Below the pieces are notes generated by a model that saw only the letters and a program-made list of their open reading frames with translations, was not told the DNA's origin and made no database searches. From assembly GCA_019914995.1 (NCBI GenBank), contig CM034144.1, forward strand, positions 3,875,489-3,939,488: 64,000 nt of DNA. The letters are read 5' to 3'. The DNA comes from Acanthochlamys bracteata. Lineage: Eukaryota > Streptophyta > Magnoliopsida > Pandanales > Velloziaceae. How positions within the stretch are numbered: position 1 is the first letter of the stretch; the number at the start of each line of letters is the position of its first letter. Positions 36,283 through 49,309 of the stretch are shown piece by piece. The translations under genes and the position numbers were made by a program.

Positions 36283-37680
36283 TGATGTGCTCAAATATGT
36301 ACATAATATCATGCACTCTTGCATCATATATGCTTACCTTTTATATAGGAAAACTAATAAAAAAGAACCTTAATTTTTTATTTTTGTTAATTTTCAGAAA
36401 TTTCGTACAGTGTGAGAGCTTTTTATTAAAATTTGACTTTTCTGTGTAGATTTTGTGCACGGCCAACAGGGTTTAAAAGCCAACACATTCAAGTTGGTCT
36501 ATGAATTATTTCAGAATTTTCTGGGCAACCATTTGATATATATTCACAGAAGAAGTTGAGATAACCCGAATCATGTGCGCAGTTTCTGAAACGAGTGCAC
36601 TTGACGATCCAATTTTTAAATAATATGTGTGATATACGGTTGGAAATATAAGACATTTATCTTAATTTTAAATAATTGTATTTATTTTTTGCAGGCCAAA
36701 TAGACCCCAAAATGGTGCAAACAAATGGGTGGACAGAGAATTTGGATTAACTTGTACTGCACCAACCTAATTATGAAAAGAAAAATCATATGATTTTAAA
36801 TACCGAATTTTCGGATTATCAAGGGGGAAGAGGAGAGAGCAAGAAGAGGCGGCTCATCTAAGGTTTATCTTTAGGGTTCTTGTCGCTGGAATAGAGATAA
36901 AGACGGACGAAAGCACTGAGAAAAGAAAGTAGACAAAAGTTCGCTCGATACTACTCTTTGTTTAGAGTTCTTTTGTTCTATCTCTCATGTTTCTCTTTGT
37001 TTTGTTAGATCTGAAAACTATAAACTAAATTCCTTCGTACTGTGGCTATGATGTGGCCTAACTCTGATAGTTCAATTCTTAATTTTAGGCATTCGAAGTT
37101 TTATTATTATTTATTGGGTATTCATTATTGTGCTTAATGCTTTTGAGTATCTGGCCAATATTCAATCGATTTGAGATTCGTATTGAGACAGAGATGTGAT
37201 GTATGAATTAGTCTTTGTGATGAATGCCATGAATTGCATGAGAGGCTGAGATGTGCTCTTATGGTTCACGCAGTTAATATAGGATGCCATAGAATTTAAT
37301 GAGCTTTGTTGTATGTTAATTCACATAGAGATGTGGTGAGTTATTGCATGAAAGTATTTTTGGTGTAGTTTGAAAAAGTATATCAAAGAAATTAGAGTTT
37401 TTTAATATCAACAAAGACTATAAACTTCGATAGCACAAATACGGAGTTGAATTGGATTAGTTATGGTGAAATCAAATGCTCTAGCGCTTAAGTCATTGAA
37501 ATCTTACGTGTTAGTTTTATTTTATTTTCCTTTCTTAGCATTAATTCTTTTAGATCGATCGTTAAAATAATTCTAGAATTAGTTATTTTTGGTACTTAAT
37601 AAGTTAATCAATCCTCGTGGGAACGATACTTTTCTCATCATTGTATTACTAGTGCGACTCGTACGCTTGCAATAGCAACA
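36283..37680 (+). mobile_element. Solo LTR, Athila-type, plus orientation
   Basis: 1398 bp beginning TGATGTGCTCAAATATG and ending AATAGCAACA. It is the reverse complement of the LTRs at 18726-20135 and 26726-28148, but clearly diverged from both. It is flanked by GTAAG (36278-36282) and TTAAG (37681-37685). The uninterrupted site in unit 1 reads GTAAGCCTTC, so one copy of the 5-bp duplication has since changed one base. It has no internal region, as expected after recombination between the two LTRs of one element. Confidence 0.92.
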
Positions 37681-40039
37681 TTAAGCCTTCAACCCTCCTT
37701 GTTCACGATTGCCTCCATTTAAGAACCACAATCCTCAGAGTTCCAACTAGCACCTTGCTCGTTGTTAATGGAGAAACAAGAGAAAGACACAAAAAACAAA
37801 GTAGCACATTATAGTTAAAGGAAAAGTTGCAGACAAGAGCAGAAAGACCATCACAAAAAAAGTCGTACTATTTATAGTTAAAGGAAAATGCCATGGGGAA
37901 GTTGGAGGATCACTTGATCCAGTTTGTGATGAAAAGCTTGACAAAGTTGACTAAAACATTAAATGCATGCTTTATATTTTGCTAGTGCTGTTGAACAACG
38001 TTGGTAACTGGTTCACAATTTATATTAGATTTCCATCATAATATTTGAATGGATGTTTGGAATAAGAACCTATGGTGATTCTAACCTCTGTTTTTAGGTT
38101 CTACCAGTGCATCACTATTAAAATCATATTTTCTACAATGCTCAAGCCACTGTCAACATCAGTTGCTTCAAGAGAGTAACCATGATGGGATTATGATCGG
38201 CAACTTATTCCCGCACGAAGTGTGAAACCGTTAAACCAGGCTTAACTGACACAATAGGGGGAATGAAATTGGAGATTGCTTGTGTTGAAAATGCAAATGA
38301 AACAAACTAACAAAGTAAAAATTTCGACAAAATAGCATTATCGTTTATATAAAACAAATCAATTTGGAACAATCTACATCACTTGTTGAACTTCAAAATG
38401 AGGTGATTAAGAACTCAGTTGATATGGTTGAATTCAGAAACACCAAAGAAGGTTTCAACCTTGAGGCTAACTTCAAATTCAACAAGAGCGACAGGCTAAC
38501 AATGATTAGTCAAATGCATTATAAGTTTATGTTTAATAGAATTGCATAATATTAACTAATATTATTCTATCTGCATAGTATTTTAAAGCTCCTTTTCCAG
38601 TTGTCTTCTGAAGGTAAGAGCAATTAATCAGCACAAATAGTGTCTACATGAAAAATTCGGAAAAGTTAAATGGAATACTACTACTCAAATAAACACAAAA
38701 AAGTTTACATGATTTGGATTGGTTGTTTTTCTAATAAAATATGACTACGATCTCAACATGTAGCAGAATACCAAGTTGATCACAATAACACTATAGAGTA
38801 CCTCAACTTTCTACACGTACACACTACAATTTAAAGAAATGTGACAACAAGCATAAATTGAAGGGACCGATTTAAAGTAGAGGAGCAAAAGCCATAAACA
38901 ATATTGGAAACTTATTTGTGAATCAGAACAAAATTATTTCTCCCTTGCGACTATGCGTGGATGTTCAACAACATTTCTATATTGTAGGTTGCTCCTGTAT
39001 AAGATAGTTTAGAAAAAAACCGGTTTACTGAAGAAGATTTAACTAGAATAAACGTATCAAGTTTTTAAACAACGAAAAAGAAAGCTTTTAGATAAGTAGT
39101 AGAAATAAGCCTGTTAGTCTTTTATTAAAAAATGTTAGAGGAAACATATTTGTAAACAACAAAAAGAAAAATATTGTTGTGATGCATACACTCGCAATGA
39201 AAATTGTTACTCGAACATGTAGTAGTATGGCTGAGCCATTCCTTAGCGGTGACTCCAACTTTTGAACAAATGGACAAAGATGAAATATTATTCTGAAATG
39301 GCAAGATACTGGTAGTAAAAGGACAAAACAAAGTAAACGAAGAACAAATATATACAGTAAGCATCTTACACGACTATTATCTAAATGAAACTTCCCTGAA
39401 ACAACCAGTTGTAAATATATGACAAACTTATTGCTACTATGACCATCTTCTTTCTCTCACAGCTCAAAGATTCGTTGATGGTTATAGTCCAGAGGTTAAT
39501 AGAAAAAAGATACGCTAATAAATAATTTTTAGGAAAAGAGAAAAAATACATAACGCACTGTTACGGTCTAGCCATTCCTCAAATTTCCATACAAAGCGTT
39601 AATAACATAAGAAGAAAACCTCCAGGTAGGCCATTACGAACGTTGACACTCCAGCAACTACCCCTCTGCTTTTCTTAAGCTGAAATAATGAGAGAAAGAA
39701 ATGAGACAAAATCAGTACCAAGCAAACTGTGTAAGGAGAAACAAAAGAATTCACATAGTATGAAACTTATCTAAGAAGAAAGCGACTACTTGATCTATTG
39801 CGTGAATTGGTAAGCTTTCCGCCCTCTAAGTTCAGGATTGCCTCCATTTAAGAACCTCAGCCCTTAGAGTTCTAACCAGCACTTGGCTCATTGTTAATGG
39901 AGAAACAAGAGAAAGACATGAAAAACAAAGTAGCACACTATATGCGGTCTACCGAGCAACACCTTCACAAGAAAGTTGTGGACAAGAATAGCTAGACCAT
40001 CAAAAAAAAAAGACATACTATTTAAAGTTAAAGAAAAAG

Positions 40040-43000
40040 ACATACAGCCAAACCAACACCTTCATACCTTCCCACCAATACAACTGTCGTAGGTCCCTAT
40101 ATATTTTGGTAGCACCAGGGTGTATTGAGTATGCGGACCTATGAGCCTTCTCTAGAATTTCAAGTCGAAGATTATCCACATCAAGAACACATAATCTCGA
40201 ACCACACCAAACAACACCATTGGCATCTACTTATAATTCCTTAACCAGACCAGCTTTAACTTAATTCGCCAATTTGGTCAACCGTGGGTCACGTTCTTCA
40301 CTAGATATGATCCTGTCTTTCAAAACAGAATGTATCGCCAAGTATACATGCCAAAATGTAGACTTTGCCTCTAACCTTAAGCCACTCATCTGAAGCAAAT
40401 TCAAATTGTGTGCTAAAGGTCGAGTTACCACCGAAAGGTGTGCTTAGCTTCCTGCTGACTTACGGCTTAAAGTATCTGCCACCACATATCCGTTGCCTGG
40501 ATGATACAAAATGGTACAATCATAGTCCTTCAATCATTCCAAACAACGAAGCTACCTCATATTTAGCTCCTTTTGATTAAAAGTGTACTTCATGCTTTTA
40601 TGGTCAGTATAGATCTCACAAGACTCTCCATACAAGTAATGTCTCCAAATCTTTAGTGCAAACACAATAGCAGCCAACTCCAGATCATGTGTAGGATTAT
40701 TCTGGTGACGGGAGGCATAAGAAATGACACGTCCTTGCTACATTAGTACGTATCCCAATTCAACTCCTGAAGCATCACAATATATTTGAAATCCACTTAC
40801 ACTTCTAGGCAAAGAGAGAACAGGTGCCGAAGTCAAGCACGTCTTTAACCTCTGAAAACTTTTCCTCGCGCTTATCATTCCAATGAAATTTCACTCCCTT
40901 ACAAGTAAGACTGGTTAAAGGTGCCTCTATTTTAGAAAAATCTTGCACAAACCTCCTATAGTACCCTGCTAGACCAAGAAAATGACGAACCTCTGCAACA
41001 TTCCTCGGCATGGCCAACTTCTCCACAGCTCTATCTTTCTTGGGCCTATAGTAATTTCAGAACCTGAGACAACACGACCTAAAAGAGTCACACTATCTAA
41101 CCAAAATTTGCATTTAGATAACTAGGCATACAATGTCCTTTGTTTCAATGTCTGTAACACTATCCGCAGATGCTCTGCATGTTCCTCCTTACTCTTGGAG
41201 TAAACCAATACATCGTCAATAAAGACAATCACAAAACGATCCAGATACGGTCTAAAGACTCTGTTCATAAGATCCATGAAGGCTGCAGCAGCATTAGTCA
41301 ACCCAAAGGGCATCACCAGGAATTCATTATGCCCATATCTGGTTCAAAAAGCAGTCTTTGGTACATTTTCTCCCCTTATCCTCAATTGATAATACCCCGA
41401 GCGAATATCGATATTTGAAAAATAACACGCACCTTCAAGCTGATCAAACAAATCATCAATTCGAGTAAGGGGGTATCGAGTGTGCACAATCATCTTATTT
41501 AACTGTCGATAATCAACTCACAACCTTAGAGATCCGTCCTTCTTACATACAAAAAGAACAAGTGCACCGCAAGGAGATACACTAGGACGGATGAAACTCT
41601 TCTCTAATAAGTCCTCCAGCTGCACCTTTAACTCTTTCAACTCAGTAGGAGACATACGATAGGGAGGCATAGAAATCGGCGTTACACTTGGCACCAAATT
41701 GATGCAAAACTCCATCTCCCTATCTGGTGGTAGTTCTGTAAGATCGTCAGGAAGTACCTCCGAAAAATCTCTTGCAATAGGAATAGCATCTAATCCACTT
41801 CCTGGGGCACTAATATCATGAACCTAAACTAGATAAGAGTAATACCCTTTTCTTAACATTCTTGAGGCATCTAATAAGAGATTAAATTGTTGGGAGCTGC
41901 TGGTCGGTCATCCTAGAAGCTAAGCTCAGGTCCTCCTTGGATCTAAAACCTTATGATCTTAACAAAACAATCCACTTAATCATCGTAAGAAGCAAGCTAG
42001 TCCATTCCAAGTAACAGCACAAATATTAGATGGCTCCGAAGCGGTGAGAGCAAGTGTGGCGACTGGCTGATAAGGGGTTTGTCCTCTTCCAAATACTCCA
42101 TGACCACCCCATCGACCAAATTGTCCAGGCCGTAACTTGATTACAACCACCCTGACCACGACCTCCTCCAAAAGGCGCACATTGTGCTAAGACTGTGCAA
42201 CAATAGGTGTGGGTGTCGAAAGAGCTAGCACAGGTAAGGGTCCATTTCCTCGATCTAACTGAGATGCAAAATAAGGATAATCCCTCTTAAAATGACCTCG
42301 TAGACCACAATGATGGCATCCAAGGTTGTCAAAATCGGGATCTTAGTTATGATCGTTTCGCTTGATTATGATCGTAAAATCGGGATCTTAAAGTAGGATT
42401 GTAAGATTTTACATAACGATAAAATTTATGAAATTTTTTCCAATACCATTAAAAATCTTTTATAAAAGTTTTTCTAATATATTTTCTGAAAAGAAATTTT
42501 AGTACATTTAAAAAATTTAAATTTCTTTTAATTTCATAAAAAATTACTCTATATTTTATAGAAAATTTTTCAAAATTATAAATTTTTAGAAAACCTTCAA
42601 AATTTTATAAAAAACACTCTAACATTTTATAAAAAAAACTCTTTCAAATATAGTTTATTACAAACAATTCTTCAAAAGTAAAATCGTATAAGATCATAGA
42701 AAGATCGGGATCTTACCAATTTTAAGATTTAAATTAGGATTTAGGTGGAATTTTACTCAAAAAAGATTTTATTTGAGATCGGGATCGTTTAGGTGAAATA
42801 AAATCGTAACATTTTAAGATTTAAATCAGAATTTTGATAACCTTGATGGCATCCATCCCGAGGGGGAGGACAGGGGGGAAAATGATACCCGTCTACAGTT
42901 ACTACAATAAGGCACACCACGAAATGGCCTCTGACCCTGTACATGTCGTTGACCTTGGCCTGCCTCTTTAAAAAATTACGGCTTAATTGTCCTTCCGATC

Positions 43001-43390
43001 TCTGTCTTTTCTGCTGAATTTGACCGCGGGCCACCAACCAACCTCTGTCTTAACAGCAGCATCAAAGGCCTGACCAATATTCTGAAAAGGTACTCCATTG
43101 ATTTATCTGAATAACTCTAGGTTTAGCCCCTCATAAGAGATGAACAAGTGAGGGGCGTAGAGTTCACACCTGGTGAATTCCTGTATGTACTCTCAGATCA
43201 ACATGTTTCGTTGTTGAAGGCTTTCAGCATATTCTACTCGAGCGTCCCTAACACTCCTAAGAAGGAATCTATCCAGAAATAGTGTTTTAAACTCAACCCA
43301 TGTTATGAAATCCCACTTGCGGCCTGTAACATCTTGATTTATGGTGGGCCACGCTAAATCATACTTGGAGACAGAGGCCGTAACATGCAA
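40040..43390 (-). mobile_element. Tekay-like Ty3/Gypsy fragment (fossil), minus strand
   Basis: In minus-strand order: gag core (LAWPTINQDVTGRKWDFITW, 43.2-43.4 kb), CCHC knuckle (GCHHCGLRGHF, ~42290-42325), RT ([20 protein letters not shown]-like start at 41.7 kb; [10 protein letters not shown] at 41.2 kb), RT thumb (VRHFLGLAGYYRRFV, 41.0 kb), RNase H (~40.56-40.8 kb), and integrase zinc-binding start ([19 protein letters not shown], ~40.1 kb). It lacks both LTRs and the rest of integrase. It abuts tandem-array DNA on the left and a different LTR on the right. Multiple breaks; old. Confidence 0.88.
42322..42844. mobile_element. Mutator-like miniature transposon, copy 2 (523 bp), inside the Tekay-like gag
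   Basis: Starts AAGGTTGTCAAAATCGGGAT and ends ATTTTGATAACCTT, giving inverted ends. It is flanked by perfect 10-bp duplications GATGGCATCC (42312-42321 and 42845-42854). Same family as 33227-33966 (shared ends and 'gatcgggatctta' style sequence). Noncoding. Its presence shows the family moved after the Tekay-like element had inserted. Confidence 0.93.
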
Positions 43391-45567
43391 TGTTTTCTTC
43401 CTTCTTTTATTCTCTTCTCCTTATCTCATTTTTCTCCTTCTTCCTCCTCCTGCAGCCACCCAAGCCCTCATGCTTATGCTCGACCTCCCCTCCGGCGCGC
43501 GATGCCCTTCTCCGATGTCGTTTTTCCTCTGTTCTTTCTCCAGCTATCTTCTTTTTCTCGTCAGCTTAACTCATCTGAGTTGATTTATTCGAATTGATCG
43601 CCGTCGATGAAACCTAGATTTCGTCGGAGCTTTTCGCCGGCAAATTAACGACGCTAAGGTAGTGAGAGCATCTCCTCATCTTAGTTAAACCTTCCCTTTT
43701 ATCAATTCCATCGAATTTCTACTGGGGGGCGATTGCGAGCATAATTGTTGGGCTGCCGTGAAATCATTCGATTCCAGCCGTTGACGTCCCTTCTTGACTT
43801 CGCCGTCTTCTCCGTTAAACTCTGCTACTCTTGAGGATCATTTCGTTGTTAATTTCTTCTCTTGTCGGAAAGTTCACAGGAACCCTAAATTTTGCCAAAA
43901 TCTAGCGAGCCGGCGAGACAGGCATCTTGGTGAGTTTCGATGCTCTTTTCTTCTGTTTTTAATAGCTTAGTTCGTTAAATAAGCAATGGAAGGAACTACT
44001 AGGCATGCATAGGAGTTTTGCATGTAATGTATAATTTTTGTTGTAATCATGCTTATATAACATCATATGTATAATTATAATAGCATGCTAGCATTTCATG
44101 AACCTAGATGGCATGATAATCGAATATGTTTGACGTACACATTACTGCTTACATTTCAAACATACATAAGTACATTTATGATAGTATTTGAATGCACTGG
44201 GCATATCAAATTCACTGTGTGAAAGCCTATCATATTACTATCTATTTGTTAAGGACTGCATTGGTATGAGACAATGTAGAACCTGACAAGTATTACCCTA
44301 ACCCATATTATGGATGCTTGCATGTACGCTGGGTCTCAAGACATACTGGACAGCGAGATATATAGATACCCAGTGAATCACAGGACATACTGGGCACTGA
44401 GATTTATGGATAGCTGATGGGTCCCAGAACATATTAGGCATCGATCTACAAGATATAGATATCCGATGGATCCTAAGACATACTGGGTATTGAGCTTGTT
44501 AACTCTGATGTATATAAAGGTACTATATATGTATGCTTGTTTGATATGTATAGTGACGTGATGCGAGCTAGACATATGATCTCACTTGATCACTTAAGCT
44601 ATATTGTCGTTTCTGATGCATTGTATGCATTATTATCATATGCTTGCTGGTGTGGATATATTATATACATGCATTATGACGTTGAAATGAGTGCATGGGT
44701 ATATTGACATACATAAAGATGCATATGATTTTGAGAATAGTATATAGTCGATTGTGTAGCATAAGCCTATGCAACATTCATCGAGTCATTAACTACATAT
44801 GCATAACTATGTAACATAAGAGTGGAGAATTTGCATAGCATAATAACCTCATAATATGAATCGATTGTTGCGTGTTGCATCTCAATCTTATCGTATCCTC
44901 TCTACCGAGGACTGAGTCGGTATGGGAATGATTCAGAACTTGGTTGAAATGATCTTGATCAATCCTTGCAATTTTTTGCATATAGAAATTTAGAAACCAA
45001 ACATTAGGTAATGCATTAGCAATCTTAAAACGATGCATTTGTTATTTCACCTCACTGAGACTGGGCTCATCCTACTTTCTTTCTTTTGTCTCTCCTAGTC
45101 TTCACAGGGTTTTGATTGAGTTTAGTGAACTCCGCCGCCGTGGATCGAAGACACGTCATGGGTATGTTACTCATTCATATTTCATTTAGTTGGCTCTGTA
45201 ACACTCGAGAGACTGTTTTGTTTTATTATTATTTTGTAAATTATCGGCTTGGCGCCGTATTATTGATTTATTTACTTTCTCCTTTTTGTTGAGATTTATT
45301 ACCGAAGGTAGCGGTTGTATAAGTTGTTAAGTCTTTTACGTGTTTTTATTTTAGCTTGGTGTAGTCTTTGAGAACTTGTGGTATTGTGATCTTAAATTAG
45401 GTTTTCCCTTTAATTTTCAAAGAAGGTCATGCCGAAAATTTTGGAGATTCTTACGTGTATTGTTTCGAAGTCAATTCTTGTAGGGTTATTGGGCTAGACT
45501 TTGTTTGAGCTTGCTTGGGCTTGGTTTAGTCCAATGCCGGTCATGACTCTTGGATTGGGTCGTGACA
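43390..45567 (+). repeat. Left LTR of the plus-strand Gypsy element
   Basis: The left boundary is uncertain because it abuts the minus-strand Tekay-like gag. From 43934 rightward it matches the right LTR (GTTTCGATGCTCTTTTCTT, then CAATGGAAGGAACTACTAGG). It contains a row of ~40-bp subrepeats at 44320-44490 ('gggtctcaagacatactgg' type). Confidence 0.65.
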
Positions 45568-48500
45568 AAGTGGAATCATAGCATGGTCAATATTAAGAGG
45601 TTACAAAGCCATAGGATCGTTGCATTACATCCAGCATTTCAATTGTATTCGTGTTTAATTTAGGCTACCCCGTCAACGCCATGGCTCTTATTTAGGTTTT
45701 CTATTATTATGTAACGCTTTTGCGAGCTGCGAAGTTGTGAGGTTCGTGCCTACTAAATTAAGGACCAAATCTATGCGCGTCTAAGATCTTGTGTTGGTAC
45801 TCTTAGCTATAGTCGAATACGAAGTTGTTGTATTTCTATCCATGCAGACCCTTTAACAGCTGAATTAAGTGTCATGCAGCTTGTGAGACTATACGCACCA
45901 TGCGAAGGATATGCCTTAGTATAGCCAAGTGGTGCACGTAGTGCTATTATTTTGACAATTGCCCATATGTGTGTTGTAGTCAGTGTGTTGTAAACTGCAG
46001 AGAGAAGGAGACATCTGATGCTATTACTACAAGTGTTAATTATAAGTTATAAATTAAGCGGATTGGGTTGAATAGCATGATGGTTAGGTGTTTTCTAATT
46101 GGTGTGTGTTGAATTCATTAATTGGTAATGATTATTAGGGGTTTGCTGGTTGATCATTTTTAAAATAGTAATGATAAATAACTAACTAAATAAATAAATA
46201 ATAGTTAATTGATGTTTACTTCAGTTCGTTGGATGGCATTTATCGGAATTGGTTTATCAATTAGCATTATTGTTATTGGTTTGTTGACTAGCGTTAATTG
46301 CTATTGAGTTAGCTAGTGATTTTAATTATTGTTGGTTTAGTAATTGTACTATTGTTATTTGATTATTTGTTCGCTTATTATCTGCATTTGTAGGATAAGT
46401 TGTGTCTATTCATTTATTTGTTCATTCTCTAGACTATTACTTTTATACTTTAACTTATTTATTGCCTAACTATTATATTCTTAGGAAAATCATTTCTTAT
46501 CGGATGACAATCATAGGATACCAAGTTGATTCTCTATTTTACTTGATCATGAAAATGATTACGCTCTATTGAGTTGCTCCTTATTGTTAAATTACATAGT
46601 TAGTTACTTGTTTGTCAAAGTATTAGGGTATGTTAAGTTACTATTAATCATTAAGACCCTTTTATTAGTAAAACCATTTGGCGAATATTTATTTATCTAA
46701 TTATTATTTCATTATTTGCATGCATATTTACTAGTTCTTTATTGTTTTTTAATATCTGATATGTTTTTAGATTTTCGTAAGTGCAAATAAAATCGCGCTA
46801 AGCACCTCTAGTCTTAGTGTCGTTTTCGTGAGATATTGATATTTATAATCTCTTTTGGCTCGTTGTGCTTATCTTTTTTACTATTTCAAATAGATGATAG
46901 TATTAGTAACTCGACGATTATTGGACTTCTAAGATTTAGGTTAGTTAAGACCGGAGCACTCTAGCAATAGAGTTTTACTCTACTATTTAAGTGTTTCGCT
47001 ACACATGTTTAATGGTTTAGAACTATCGATTGATACGTAATATTGATGCATCATTTTTTATAGCTCGATTTGTGATTGAAGGCATGTTTTCTTAATAGAC
47101 TTATTGATCGCTTAACCGATTTATTCATGGTTTTGAGATTTTGTTAAAGTCGAATTAGACTTATAATTGTATAGATTATTTTCTTTTAAGTGAGAGTTCT
47201 TCTACTTGGGCCATAGACTAACTTGTTTAATCATGTGATTTTGTTGTTAATGAGAATGTCGTCTCCGCTAGTTATATTTCAGTCGAGCATTTTTTAATTA
47301 TTCTATTTATTAATTTTGGCTATCAACTCGTTGATGCAGCTAGTAGCTTGAAATATATTTCTTATTCGTAGTTGTGTAATCATATTAGAAGGATTCATTC
47401 GTGTTATGGCTCTAATACTTTTGTTACACCTGATTTTGATATTGTAAATGCATGCATTAACTTAATGCTAAAGCTGCATGTTTGTATTAAAGATAAGTTT
47501 TGTTTTCAAAGAATCTCATCCATCCTTAAGTAGATTGATGCGTGGACTTATGCATTGTTATAAAGTTTAGTGCCCGTTATTGAGAATTCAATTAGAATTG
47601 ATTTTGAACAAAAAAAAAAAATAATAATAATAAAAAGAAATTTTCAATAGATGTTCTTTTGTCTAAGTCCTCGGATAATGTGTTTAGCGATGTGATTTGC
47701 TTGCTAATGAGGTTATATTTTCGATTAGTTTTCTTACTCTTGCTTACATATTTTCTTTTATCCAAACGGTTTCACGATGGATTAATTGCTACGGCCTATA
47801 GCTTGAAGGTGTTTCTTTTGTTAGTGTTTAAGGAATTAGGTGTCAGATTTTTGCTGGTAATTGATGTACTTGCTTATTAAACATTGTTCGGCTCCAAACC
47901 TTATAGGAAGGGTTTATAATTAGTACTTTGTCTTTCTCATTTAAGAAATGGTATTTTGGTTTTAGGTGACAACCAATAAGAATTGTTTGATTTCTTCTCG
48001 TGGAGGATTAAAAGCTAAAACTATTGGTGGACCTTGTGGCACCCATCGCCTTTCGATAACATATCCTCTAATCTACGCATAAATGGTAGAGCGTTAGTTT
48101 TAGATTAATTGCGGCCTTGGAAGCCAATCAACCACGTTGCAACATAAATTAGAATTAGAGGTTTACCGTCTAGTAATTTATAAGTCCATGGCAACCGCGA
48201 AGAATTTTTGGGGATGTCGAATGCGTGAGCCTTCAACAGCTTATCTTTCTTTTGTGGGCCTTCGGTTTTGATCCCCAACGCGTGATCAAGTTTATCTCGT
48301 TGAAAAAACTGAACCATGTACCAGGAGTTAAGTTCTTCTTAGAGTCCTATGTTTTTCTTATCAATATCTAGACTCTTGCCTTCATTATAGGTTTCAACAA
48401 GGAGCACGTAGCTATTTCAGAAACATCCTAACATGGTGACCATATGTGGAGCAGTGTCCGTACAATTTTCAAATGAAATTCAGTCTTTGCTACATGATTT

Positions 48501-49309
48501 GGAACAGACTGAGCCTTTGATGTATTGGAACACTTTAGGGCATCTCTCGAGGATGCGTAAGGTCCTGCTAGATTTGACAATAAGAATAAGTGTAAGGGCT
48601 CAATGTTTTTCGTCATCAAACCTCTATTTACTTGAGATGATTTTGTTAGTCAATTCTTGAGAAATTTGTCGCGTATACTTTTTAAGAGTAATTCTTTGAT
48701 GTTGAGGTTTTCTTATTGTAACAAGGTCACGTAATTATTTTATTTATCGTCATAAATGATTTGTAGGAACCTCGAGGGAGGCGAACGTTGCGGCTAGTTT
48801 TGGAATTTATTTTTCCTCTTGTCCATTGATTGAGTGTGAATGGATTTGGATTGTAGCTATCATTAGTAAGGGGGATGGTGCTATTCGGTGATTGCTTGAT
48901 AAGGGTACAGTTTTTTAATCATTTCGTAGCTTAATGGTTTTAGAAATTATCTCAAATTCAAGAAGAAACTTTTGGTTATTATAGAGGCCCTACTTGATTT
49001 GAGTTAAATCTACCTAAGCATTTTGTGTGATTAGGCTGTGAGAAAATTCACACTACTTCAAAATATCTGAGGATGATGTTGCATACATCAAGAAATAGAG
49101 GAATTCTACGTCATACTACTCGACTAAGATCCTGTTTGGTAGCGAGACCTTGTTCTGACATATCACAATTAAATTTAGATTCAATGTTGACTTGGAGGAT
49201 AGAAGTTATGAAGCTCAAGAAGAGAAGCTAATTGGGCGTTCGAATTTTTAGAGTATAAGTTCCTTTCATTTTATTTGGAAAATTCGAGGACGAATTTTTG
49301 TTAAGGGGG
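45568..49309 (+). other. Interior of the plus-strand Gypsy element, nearly unreadable
   Basis: T-rich on this strand, with long stretches lacking any reading frame. A 70-codon minus-strand frame at 48105-48317 is unrecognised. Only the terminal purine-tract area carries a clear retroelement signature. Confidence 0.5.

Larger units (their letters stand above)
32647..40040. repeat. Tandem array of ~1.8-2.0-kb units (three units, third truncated)
   Basis: Unit starts (AACTAATATT followed by 'ttctat') lie at 32647, 35179 and 38554. After subtracting a 740-bp transposon in unit 1 and a 1398-bp solo LTR in unit 2, the periods are about 1.79 and 1.98 kb. Shared landmarks: the 'ctacacgta' stretch (32900, 35430, 38810), the 'agtagtat…gagccattcc' stretch (33125, 35690, 39220), the EEWL-coding stretch on the minus strand (34220, 36035, 39570), and the 'gactgcttga…cctgaatt' module (34450, 36250, 39785). 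Unit 3 ends where the Tekay-like fragment begins. The ~100-bp module family of the 2.8-11-kb region is also present here, which links the two areas. Confidence 0.8.

Noticed and set aside
43341-43597. Two overlapping Ser/Leu/Pro-rich plus frames
   Set aside because: They lie in the pyrimidine-rich leader part of the LTR and have no protein similarity that I recognise.
47659-47880. 73-codon hydrophobic frame in the Gypsy interior
   Set aside because: T-rich DNA gives Leu/Phe-rich frames by chance. No env-like or other landmark was seen.
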